Made by a program: the position numbers and the translations under genes. This document shows positions 55,560 through 64,000 of a stretch of 64,000 bases of DNA, piece after piece. The stretch is from contig JAPTJF010000001.1 in NCBI GenBank assembly GCA_029339195.1, positions 124,001 to 188,000 on the forward strand. The letters are read 5' to 3'. Source of the DNA: Micractinium sp. NFX-FRZ (taxonomy: Eukaryota; Chlorophyta; Trebouxiophyceae; Chlorellales; Chlorellaceae). The notes beneath the pieces were generated by a model. The model searched no databases and was not told where the DNA came from. It was given only the letters and a program-made list of their open reading frames with translations. Positions within the stretch are counted from its first letter, which is position 1. Each line of letters opens with the position of its first letter.

Positions 55560-56169
55560 ATGGACGTGCGGGTGCTGTTCTTCGCGCGCAGCCGAGAGCT
55601 GGCGGGTACAAGTGAAGCGACGCTTACCGTACAACTTGGCAGCACGACGGCGGCGCTGATGCGGCAGCTACTAGAGCAGGTGGGGCGCCCAGACGCTGCC
55701 ATTGCCGCCGCTGCCGCTGCGGCCGCGCCGCTGCCGATGCTGGCGCTGCCGCTGCTTTGGGCCGTGTGCATCGCTTCGTCCGGCACCAAGCCCTCGGGGC
55801 AGCGAGGGCCCGTCATGCAACTGCTTCAAAGTAGCGCCGTGATACGCCACGCTTCACTGTTGCGCCCACAGCTTCTTCAAACCCTAGCCACCACGTGCCC
55901 GCCCTTCCACCCCATCTCGCCCGTGCCCTGCAGCACCCCTGAAGCACAGAGGTTCAGGACAGCTTCGTGCTCAGTCCGATTCACAAGAAATCACACCTGT
56001 GCTCGCCCTTCCCCAACCCCTGCACGTGCCCATGCAGTACCCCCAGCTTGCGGAGCTGCAGGGCAGCTTTGTGCTCAGCCTGAACCAAGAGTACCTGGCG
56101 CCCGGGGAGGAGCAGCAGCTCAAGGCGGGGGACGAGGTGGCAGTCATCCCGCCCATCAGCGGCGGCTAA
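55560..56169 (+). CDS. MOCS2A: Molybdopterin synthase small subunit (MOCS2A / MoaD-like)
   Basis: Ubiquitin-like sulfur carrier that, as C-terminal thiocarboxylate, supplies sulfur to molybdopterin synthase in the cytosol. Two exons, 55560-55679 and 56038-56169; 83 residues, the normal family length. Start MDVRVLFFARSRELAGTSEA has the conserved MoaD opening (VLFFAxxRELAG); the end AGDEVAVIPPISGG carries the required C-terminal Gly-Gly. Middle NQEYLAPGEEQQLKAGDE matches as well. Intron phase 0. The large subunit MOCS2B is not adjacent here, so the bicistronic arrangement of animals is not used. The intron carries a decayed copy of the exon 2 start. Confidence 0.94.
55926..56095 (+). repeat. 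Echo of MOCS2A exon 2 acceptor end
   Basis: CTGCAGCACCCCTGAAGCAC, AGAGGTTCAGGACAGCTTCG, TGCTCAGTCCGATTCACAAG (from 55928) copies ATGCAG|TACCCCCAGCTTGC, GGAGCTGCAGGGCAGCTTTG, TGCTCAGCCTGAACCAAGAG (exon at 56038), about 105 bp apart. Confidence 0.88.
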
Positions 56170-57118
56170 GCCCCTGCGCCCAGTGGGCGCCTTCCCAGGC
56201 GGGGCAGCAGCTGCCGGCTGGCTGACCCGGGGGGGAAGGCCTGCCCTGAGGGGCGCTACCTGGCAACATGTTTGAAAGCCCAGCTCCCACCCGTGCCCCA
56301 CTTCTTGATCCTAGTGATTCCCTTGCCTGGCTTCCTCCCAGCTTCATCCACGTGCCACAAATTGCCCCCCTTCTGCGTGTGCCCCAGATGTTCTTGTTGT
56401 GGCGGCGCGCGAACTGAGCTTGTAATCTCGCGAGTGATGTGAGACATTGGCCCAGCGGACTTCTCTTAGGCACGCAGGGAGGCGCACAGTAGGCATGCAG
56501 CAGTGTTGTTTTCATCGTGAGTGGGGAGATCCACAGTGCTGTCCAGAGGTTGCTGACTTCAGTGTGCTCTTCAATGTGCCGCTCATGCTGGAGGGTGCGT
56601 GCCACCAAGCGACCCGCCTGTTCCCTTACCGCCTGTCCCCTGAACTTGCCTCTGCCTGCTGACAGCGGCATCACCATTGGAGTTTCACACTCGCAATCAA
56701 AAGCATGGGTGCCTGTGGCCGGCCGATTTGTTTTCCCGCTTGACAAGGGAGACACAGCGGCAGCGAGGCTTTGCCGTGGCGGGTCACGGCAGCTCGTCCC
56801 TTCCGATCTATGCCCATGCTGCGCCCCTCCAACCACATGGCCTCCCGCAACCACATGGCCTCCCATTTTCACATTGTGTCACGTGTGCCAGAATTTTCAA
56901 ACTTACTGCCCTTTGCAAAGCTCATCGCCAGCTCTGCAGGGCATGGCCAGGCTGGCGACCGCCCCGCCGCCAGCGCAGCGAGCCGCGGTGTCCCAAAACA
57001 CTGGGCCTCTGCGTGGCCCAGCACGCGCTCCTTCATCCGTGGCTTCCTCCGATCACCACTTTCTCCACGACAGAAGCACAGCGCAGCTGCAGCGCAAGGG
57101 TTGCCGGTCGGAGAAGTC
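56170..57118. other. Intergenic, MOCS2A to ATP synthase d
   Basis: 949 bp, tandem orientation. Holds a TGTAA at 56421 and presumably the ATP synthase d promoter. A small direct repeat CAACCACATGGCCTCCC occurs twice near 56830-56865. No gene seen. Confidence 0.5.
56421..56425 (+). other. Candidate TGTAA poly(A) signal for MOCS2A
   Basis: TGTAA about 250 bp after the MOCS2A stop. Confidence 0.45.
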
Positions 57119-59168
57119 ATGCTGCGCTCCCTGGCGGTTCGGGCGGCGCGCAGGGTGAGTCATGGCGCTTCAACGCGTAGGCAGCTCTCGAGGGGACCGG
57201 ACCCACGCCCTGACCGTGCCCATGTCACCCTGCAGGGGAGCGCCCTGGCGGTGCAGCAGCAGCGGTGCTACGCCGATGCCGCTGTGGCGACGCAGGCATC
57301 CGTGTGGGATGAGCTGGGGGAGCTGGTAACCAGCGACGAGGGCAGGCGCGAGCTGGCCACGCTGCGCAGCGTGTACGCCGAAGTTGCGCAAAAGCTGGCG
57401 GCACAGGCCAAGGTGGGCAGCTTAGGCGCCGGGGATCGCCGCGGGGGTCGCGTTGGCGCCTGGTTTCAGCGCTGCTTGGAAGCGGCGGCGGGGCGGGAGG
57501 CGGCAGGGGTGGCAACTTTACGCCCTGAGTATTGTCCCACTGTGTCTTGTTGCTGCTGCAGCCCATGGAGCCCATCAACTGGGAGAACTGGAACAAGGAG
57601 GTGGACCCCCGCCTGGTGCAGCAGTTCAAGCAGACATATGACAGTGAGTCGCACCTGCAGGCAGAAGCTTGCCCCCGCGTGTCGGTGGGCAGGCCTCGAG
57701 AGTGGAGTGCTGTGTACCGGGAGGGAGCAGCGGCAGCGGCTGCAGTGAGGCGAGGAGGGCCGCATGCTGCAGCATGCGACGCAGCAGGCCGCCTGCAGCA
57801 GCGGGTGGAAGCATGACAGGCGCCGCCCTGCAGCTGCCGCACGTGGCACCATCTTGCTTGCACCCCCACCCACCTCTCACTGCCCTGCCTCTCATCACCC
57901 ACCTTGCCTGTCGTCCACCCCAGCCATCAAGCTTATCAAGCCCGCCGGCACTGAGTTTAAGCCCGCCCTTGTGTCGCCCCTTCACCAGCCTTGGACAAGG
58001 AGCAAGGCACCGACTGCTGCCCGCCCCTTGCCTGCCTGCCCCCCTGCGCTGCCCACTGCAGCCATGAAGTTCCCCAAGTACGATGGCAAGGATGTGGAGG
58101 AGGCGGCAGCCAAGTTCTCGGAGCTCATGAAGGAGGCGGAGGGCGTGGTGGCGGCCTCCCAGAAGCGCATCACGGAGCTCAAGGTGGGGCGGCGGGGGGC
58201 TGCCCGCTTGCCACGCGCTGCAGCGGGATGTGGGGCCTGCAGTGGGCGGTTTTTTGTACGGCTGGAGGGTGCGGCCTGGGGCCATGCACCTGCTGCAGTG
58301 CAGCTGCGCGGGATCCCAACACCAAGCTCTCAGGGCAGATGTGGAGGGGGGCAGGGGGAAGTGGTTGGCTGTGTTGGGCGAGGCGGCAGCATGGCGTGCC
58401 TGCTGGGCCGCCTGCGGATGCTGTGGGTCAGCCACGCGCACGGCGGGTGCTGCCATGGCCACCTGCACTCAGCCACACCCATCACTGTGTTGAATCCCGG
58501 CTGAACCGGTGCTTTTTGGTCTGGTTTGTTGCGGCCCAATGTTAGCATCCCAGCGGGAGAAGGAGTTGCCTGCATTCCCCTGCTAGTGTACTCAGCCGCT
58601 TCACTCAACGACACGCATCACTGTGCTGATTGATTTCCGTGGCCATGGGTGCAGGCCGAGATTGCCAACATCCAGCGGGAGAAGGAGCGCATTGCCACCA
58701 CCACCATTGACGATGAGCTGGCAGCGGACCCCGCCATGGCCAAGGTGGGGAGCATTGGCTGCTGTGGATGTTACAAATGAGGCAGGGGGGCGGAGGCACA
58801 GAATTGGCGGGCAGCGGGTGCGGCTGGACGGTGGGCGTGGCGGGGCAGAGAGAAGGGCATGCAGTGGGAAGGACGTTTCCCAATTGCCCTGGCAGCAGCG
58901 GTGCCATGTGAAGTGTTGCTGGAGCTTGGCAGCAGGCTGGGGGCATGCGATGAGGAGATGGGACACGAGGTGTGTGGGGGAAAGGGCCAGCACAGCCTCC
59001 GGGCGTAGTCAGCTGCCGGCGGGGCTGCTTCTTGGCGAACGAACACGCTGGCCGATGCGTGGGCCTGTATGCCTGCTCACCATGCTGCCATGATGCCATG
59101 CTGTGTGTGCTGTGCTGCAGGAGGTGGACGATGAGGTGCAGAAGAACTACTTCATGGTGTCCAACTGA
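57119..59168 (+). CDS. Mitochondrial F1Fo ATP synthase subunit d
   Basis: Peripheral-stalk subunit of mitochondrial ATP synthase. Six phase-consistent exons: 57119-57154, 57236-57412, 57562-57643, 58062-58183, 58655-58744, 59121-59168; 184 residues. The first 25 residues (MLRSLAVRAARR, then Gln/Arg/Ala) are a mitochondrial presequence. The plant-type subunit d pattern is visible: SVWDELGELVTSDEGRRELA, EPINWENWNKEVDPRLVQQF, YDTMKFPKYDGKDVEEAAAK, EAEGVVAASQKRITELKAEI, and the acidic end LAADPAMAKEVDDEVQKNYF. A sequence at 57925 that resembles the exon 4 start (ATCAAGCTTATCAAGCCCGC) is judged an intronic copy rather than an exon, because using it makes the known family spacing worse. Confidence 0.85.
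58477..58695 (+). repeat. Echo of ATP synthase d exon 5 acceptor end
   Basis: Intronic GTTAGCATCCCAGCGGGAGA, AGGAG (about 58541-58565) copies GCCAACATCCAGCGGGAGAA, GGAG in the exon starting 58655; the upstream flank CATCACTGTG(T/C)TGA also occurs twice (58479 and 58616). Confidence 0.75.
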
Positions 59169-59551
59169 GCTGGCGGGCACTAGCTGAGCTGGCACCCAGC
59201 CGAGCTGGCGCCACGTCATGCGCCACCGCCACGTGCGATGCTGGCCCACCAGAGCCGGCTCGAGGGGCCACCAGCAACCCTGCCACTCGCCTGCTTCACA
59301 GTCATCCCTGCGGCTGCGGCTCATGCACACCGTGGCGCACACTGGTGCAGCTGCTTGTCCGCTAGCACCCCTCTCCTTTTCCGTTGTCCCTTTTGCTCCC
59401 TCTCCTCCTTCTTCTGTCCAGCAATGATGGGGCAGCACGGGCTGCTGACTGCGGCAGGGTGGCGCGGGGCAAGGCCTGAGGCCCGCCCCATCCACGCCTG
59501 CGCGCACTGTATCCGGCCCAGCCCCGCCGCCTGTGCTGGCACCAAAAGCAT

Positions 59552-59556
59552 TGTAA
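59552..59556 (+). other. Candidate TGTAA poly(A) signal for ATP synthase d
   Basis: TGTAA about 385 bp after the stop codon. Confidence 0.45.
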
Positions 59557-59559
59557 CCC

Positions 59560-59586
59560 AACACACACACACACACACACACACAC
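59560..59586. repeat. (CA)n microsatellite
   Basis: About 13 CA units in the 3' flank of the ATP synthase d gene. Confidence 0.92.
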
Positions 59587-59929
59587 CGCGTGCGCTTTTG
59601 CTCCCACAAGCTCGGCTGCAAGCCGGGCACGGTGCTACCTTTCGAGGGCATCAGGGCTGTTGACATTGGTATCAACGCTGTGTGCAGGAAGAGGCTGTGC
59701 TGCTGGCAGTATTGGTTGATGAGGGCTGGAGTCGCGCATCGGCTTTGCAAAACACTGGCAGCCATGCAGGGCTTGGAGCGTGGCGTGCGTGCTGTGGTGC
59801 CGGCCCCAGGTCCACCCCAGCCATCGCTCACACTCTTCAAGCGTCACATGAGTCAGATGATGCGGGCCAGTGAAGAGCGTGCAGGGCATGCAGACGCAGG
59901 CAGGTGAGGAGGACGGGCAGGCAGAGGGG

Positions 59930-60007
59930 CAGGATTGACTGATGAGGGACGGGTTTTGCGCATGGGTACAGGATTGACTGCTGAGGGGCGGGTTTTGCGC
60001 ATGGGCT
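59930..60007. repeat. 39-bp tandem repeat, two units
   Basis: CAGGATTGACTGATGAGGGA with GGGTTTTGCGCATGGG is repeated with three mismatches. Confidence 0.9.
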
Positions 60008-60131
60008 TCTCCAACACTGCTGCCATTTTGGGGTTTATACCCCAAGCCCTGGGGCAAGGCGTGCTCTGCCTCTGGTGCCACCCTCGGGTCGGCGTAGCAA
60101 CCTAGGGCGCGGCCTGATGTTAGCAAGCTGG

Positions 60132-63100
60132 CTAGGGCATGGCGTGTGCCTCCGCCTCTGCTGCCAGCCCCAGGTCCTCCCCCACCATGCGCACTGCAAT
60201 AGGGTGATAGTTGGGCCGCTGCTCGCGGAAAATTGACAGCGCGGCGCCCCGTGCTGCCGCGCTCTTGCTGGACTGGAGTGCCCGGAAGAGCTTGCGCAGG
60301 TACCTGCGGGCAGGGTGCGGTGTGTGTGTGTGTAGGGGGGGGAGCGGGACAGCAGCAAAGAGTCATGGAGGTGCAGAGAGGAGTGGGGGCAGGAGATGGG
60401 CGGGGTGTGCCAGCTGGCGCCACCACACAGCCCAGCCTGAGGGGGCTTTGTGCTGCTACTGCTGCTGCTGTCGTTACAGCTCGTCACATCCCCAGGAAAA
60501 AAGGATTGAACTTCGGGACCAACCATATCCTGAGAGGTTGACGAGGCATGCACCTTGTGCCGCTACTGCTGCTGTGGCATTGGCTGTTCGCCGGAGCAGG
60601 CAGGCAGGTGGAGGCCGGACCCACCTCACGCGCCCTTGCTCCTTCAAAAATGACTCCACGTGCGGCAGGATGGCGTCGTCGCCTGCAGCATAACGTGCAC
60701 ATGGCACCACACGGCAACAGCGGGGAAAGGGGTTAGACAGGAGTGAGGATGCTGCAAGCTGTTGACAGGCTGGCGCCCCTCTCTGCCTGGCACCCCTCAT
60801 CAGCGTGCTGCACAACTGTGCCAGCCGCCGACACGCACGCTGCGCAGTGCAGCAGCACAGCACAGCACAGCACAGCACAGCACAGCACTTGAGCTCGCGC
60901 CTGGGCTGGGCTGGGCTCCTGGTGCAGTATATGACAAGCATATATATGACAAGCATGATGAGGCTGCGCACGCTGTGTGGCCAGCCCTCACCGGCGTTGA
61001 TGCACAGCCCGTACCAGCTGGTGCGCAGCTCAGAGTTGCGTCGGCCGTCAAGGGAGTACAGCTGGCCCAGCCTGCAGGGCAGGAGTGCAGTGGCAGGAGT
61101 TCAGTGGGCGGCCAGGCGGGCCGCCAGGTGGCGGCGATGACGGAAGCAGAGGACACGCAGGGCGAGGAGGAGGGGTGGCTGGGCAGCAGAGCGCGAAGCT
61201 GGGACTGAAAAAAGAAACGAGTGCTTGAGGAGATTGCCTTGTGGGGGACACCTCGTTCCTGCCAGCGCCTGCCATGTGCCCGTGCGCACCAGGGCGCCGA
61301 GCGCCACCTGCGTGCCTGCCTCCCTGCACGCCTCCCCCCCCCACACACACCCAGCCCAGGCATGACGCTGCCTCACTTGCGGGTGATGGCGGGGTGCAGG
61401 GGCTGCAGGGAGCGCAGCTCCGCAAGCTTGTCCACAAACGCCAGCAGCTGGACAGGGAAAATAGACACCACAAAAGTTGAGTGCTCACACAACACAAGCA
61501 GCTGGGGAGGGGACAAATAGAAATTGAAACCACAGAAGGTGAGTGCTCCACGAGCAGCTCTGCCAGCTTGTGCACACATGCCAGCAGCTGGCGGAAGGGG
61601 GCACTCGAACTTGAAACGTTTTCATCAACCACAAAAGCTGAATGCTCAACCACAAGCAGCTTTGCCAGCTTGCCCACGCACGCCAGCAGCTGTTCGGAGA
61701 AAGCGGAAGGAACATCAGTACATTAAGAAACGGTGAAGGGCGGAAGGTGAGATTCCTGGCAGAGATATCCAATTGATTGTCCGGAGTGGGTGAAACCCAG
61801 GCGTGAGGCGGGGCTTGCGAGCGCGGCAGAGCGCAGTGCAGGACTTGGGGGGTGCGCTATTGTACCACTCCAGCCTGCTGGGCCAGGCCCGCAGCCAGGC
61901 CCGCAGCCATGGCCAAGCACCCCGGTCACGCACACAAACGCGCGCGGCACGGGGGGAACACGGGGAGGCGGGCTCCCCGCGCTCAGAGGCGCGGCACTTT
62001 GAACGCGCATACACACACGCACACACACACACCTGTACCGTGCTCCAGCCATCAATGTCGGCCGCCGATGCCCCCGCTGGTCCCTCGCTGCCGATGCCCA
62101 TGACGTCCGATGTGTGCCACCTGCATTCGCCACCAGCGGGGAGGCTCTCGTGCACTGGTCGGCACCAGCTGGCAGCAACAGTCATGGCGCCGGCCTCCAG
62201 CTGGGCTGGTACCACCAGAGCAGGGGGCTGCATATGAGGGGGCTGTGTAATCTGCACAGTTAGGCAGGAGGAGGGCGGACGGGGAAGCATGCCCAAGGCA
62301 CGGCTGGCAGGGGTGCCCGCCCGCCTCCCTCACCGCTTCGCCAGCTCATATGCCTGCTGCGCCAGGCTTTCATCGTATCGGTTAGTCACGGGAGGCATGC
62401 CTGCGCACGAAGCGGCAGCGAAAGCAGCAGCAGCAGCAGCGGAGGCAGACGGTGGCAGCCGCCAGTGATGTAAACTGAGCAGGAGGAGGATAGCGAGTGG
62501 GCATGCAGGCAGGTGGGCAGGCAGGTCCTGGGCTGCCCACAGATGCCAAAGCTCTTCCTGGTGCACCGCTGCGGCCCCACCAGCCAGCATCAGTTTGCCT
62601 CTGGAGACACAGAGCACCAACCCACTGCGTGCCCACACTGGCACATATTCCACCCACACACACCCACACACCCACGAACCCGGGGCGTACAGCCAGGCCT
62701 GCCAGTCCACCGCCGCCACCCCCGGCTCGCCCTGGAAATAGGAGCAGTAAAACTGCCGGAATTCTTCGCTGGTGACGGGGTGGGAGGCGAAGCGGCGCAG
62801 GTAGGAGCGAAAGAAGGGCTCAAAGCGGGAGGGGCCACCCGCCGCCTCCTGCAGGTGGTGCATGAAGGCAAAGCCTGCAGGCAAACACAGGAGAAAGAAC
62901 AAATGACTCGTTAGTTTCACGATTTCGCGGCGTGCCTCTATTAAATAACGGCGCAGGGGCCAGGCCAGCGCTGCAGAAGTGGCGTGCCATGTAATGCACA
63001 GGAGGGGGTGTGAAGGCGAAAGGTGCGGGGCGGGGCCTGAAGCAGGCAAGGCTGGAGGGAATTGGGCAGCAGGGGGTAGGAGGCCCGAGCGTTGCAAAGT

Positions 63101-64000
63101 GCAGGGCATTCGTCGGCTCCCTGGCACACTCCCTAGGGCAGCCCTTCCTTCTGAGGCTGCCCCGCAAGAGAAGCGTGTGCGCCGCGCTTGCCACAGCACC
63201 TTTCTCGTAGGGTATGGCCGACAGCGCCTCGTCCGGATCGATGCCGCCTGTCCAGAATGGGGAGAGGCGTTTTCGAGAAGTGCTGGTTGAGGCGCAGACT
63301 GTTGGGGGTGTGGGCGCACGCGTGGGCTGACGGCGGACACAGAGCAGAACAGGGGATGTGCACGCCGCCGGGCTGGCAGCAGAAGGTGGGCGGGCACGCC
63401 CCAGCCCGCCCACTGCACTACCAATCGTGGACCACAGCAGCAGCAGCAGCAGCAGCGCCCTGCGTGTCAACCCTTGAGTTGATCCACCTCCTCATTGATA
63501 ATCTCACCAGATAAGTCGGGCACCAGAGCTGTGAAGCGGTTGCCAGGCCCAAGCTCTTTCTCCACCGTCTCACGAAGCACCAGCCAGCCCAGCGCCGCTT
63601 GCAGCTGGTACATCTGCGGGCGGCCTCAGCATCAGTGATAGAAACGTCGGGGTGGCGGGCTCAGGAGGAGGCAGACATTGAAGCAAGGTGCTTTGCCTGG
63701 CCGGCCCAGACCCCGCCTTGCTGGCACTGAGTCCGCTCCTCCTTCCCGATCACGCATGAGTGAGTGTGCGCTGTCCTCTTGCCGCACCAGCCAGCGTGTG
63801 CAGCCCGTGCTGCCCTCTTGCCCCACCCTTCTGTCCAATACATCCGCGTGTTCAATCGCCCAGAGCAGCCCTATTGCCTGCTCCCTGCCCGTTCCTCACA
63901 ACCGCCCACACGCTCTCCTCCCTGTCCCTCACAGCCGCCCGCCTGTCCCCCCTGCCCGTCCCTCACAGCCTCCCACCTGCTCCCCTGCCAGGCGCCCCAG
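60132..64000 (-). CDS. Leukotriene A4 hydrolase-type M1 aminopeptidase, C-terminal part (5' end outside window)
   Basis: Zinc aminopeptidase of the LTA4H family, probably cytosolic. Ten exons on the minus strand, in phase: 64000-63977 (end of an exon), 63613-63508, 63247-63200, 62874-62680, 62400-62334, 62120-62033, 61447-61377, 61071-60992, 60682-60625, 60303-60132; about 302 C-terminal residues. Characteristic pieces: LGRLAGEQMYQLQAALGWLV, GIDPDEALSAIPYEKGFAFM, SEEFRQFYCSYFQGE, VDWQAWLYAPGMPPVTNRYD, AYELAKRWHTSDVMG, LLAFVDKLAELRSLQPLHPA, LGQLYSLDGRRNSELRTSWY, AILPHVESFLKEQGRVRYLR, and the end HPIAVRMVGEDLGLAAEAEA. These correspond to the tail of the catalytic domain (PYEKG) and the whole helical C-terminal domain. 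The HExxH zinc site lies beyond the window edge. Whether the alga's enzyme hydrolyses epoxides is unknown. Confidence 0.9.
60850..60888. repeat. (CAGCA)n microsatellite
   Basis: About seven pentamer units within an LTA4H-like intron. Confidence 0.9.
61408..61700 (-). repeat. Two echoes of an LTA4H-like exon acceptor end
   Basis: Plus strand CTCCGCAAGCTTGTCCACAA, ACGCCAGCAGCTGG (true exon start 61447) has copies at about 61556-61597 (CTCTGCCAGCTTGTGCACAC, ATGCCAGCAGCTGG) and 61656-61694 (CTTTGCCAGCTTGCCCACGC, ACGCCAGCAGCTG). Flanking CACAAAAG(T/C)TGA(G/A)TGCTCA repeats too. On the minus strand the copies would read LLACVHKLAELL and LLACVGKLAKLL versus LLAFVDKLAELR. Confidence 0.9.

Larger units (their letters stand above)
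59169..60131. other. Convergent intergenic region
   Basis: 963 bp between the ATP synthase d and LTA4H-like stop codons. Contains TGTAA (59552), a CA microsatellite, a 39-bp tandem repeat and a short GAGCTGGC triplication at about 59165-59213. No gene seen. Confidence 0.55.

Noticed and set aside
57924..57970. Alternative exon 4 of ATP synthase d (IKLIKPAGTEFKPA)
   Set aside because: It starts like the true exon (CAG|CCATCAAG vs CAG|CCATGAAG) but gives no subunit d match; best read as another junction echo.
62131..62296. Upstream extension of the LTA4H-like exon (QITQPPHMQPPALVVPAQLE)
   Set aside because: The upstream acceptor gives the wrong phase; only the acceptor before 62120 yields AKRWHTSDVMG, which fits the family.

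Overview
The window is nuclear DNA of a green alga, most likely a Chlorella-like trebouxiophyte. The sequence is very GC-rich. Nearly every gene is cut into many short exons with CAG acceptors and GTGAG/GTGGG/GTGCG donors. Candidate poly(A) signals have the green-algal TGTAA form. The gene content also fits: a hydroxyproline-rich (SPPPP) wall-type module, a CYP710-type sterol C-22 desaturase and a MYND-finger protein. I saw no prokaryotic, organellar or viral block, and no rRNA, tRNA or CRISPR array. Gene models were built by hand, checking splice sites against reading phase exon by exon; family names come from motif recognition, not from searches.

Layout, left to right: the 3' part of a CCR4-NOT subunit 3/5 gene (+, 26-4975); a small coiled-coil protein (+, 5505-6347); an intronless GNAT acetyltransferase (-, 7386-8090); a bestrophin-like anion channel (-, 8621-12336); a carnosine N-methyltransferase homologue (+, 12689-17254); Mediator subunit 8 (-, 17363-18629); a 1777-residue TRP/FLC-like membrane protein carrying two large proline-rich blocks (+, 19495-28327); a PI31-like protein with a C-terminal membrane anchor (-, 29532-31145); TAP46/TAP42/IGBP1 (+, 31380-34395); a MYND-finger protein (+, 34722-38563); an ankyrin-repeat TKL protein kinase (-, 39247-44138); a Q-rich coiled-coil protein (-, 45246-46670); a CYP710 cytochrome P450 (+, 47188-54159); molybdopterin synthase small subunit MOCS2A (+, 55560-56169); mitochondrial ATP synthase subunit d (+, 57119-59168); and the 3' part of a leukotriene A4 hydrolase-type M1 aminopeptidase (-, 60132 to the window edge).

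The genes do not form a pathway or operon; they are an ordinary mix of housekeeping functions (mRNA decay, transcription, proteasome, PP2A control, sterols, Moco, respiration). Several pairs are divergent across short gaps (234 bp between the PI31-like gene and TAP46), and the methyltransferase and MED8 genes converge with only 108 bp between stop codons.

The most unusual signal cuts across genes. Many introns hold one to three decayed copies of the adjacent exon end, splice site included, mostly about 40-150 bp from the true junction. I found this in at least nine genes, densest in the CYP710 gene. It looks like recurrent local tandem duplication across exon-intron boundaries that lengthens introns and leaves decoy splice sites. 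The second highlight is the TRP/FLC-like protein, whose large proline-rich insertions resemble plant and algal wall glycoproteins and suggest a wall-coupled membrane channel.
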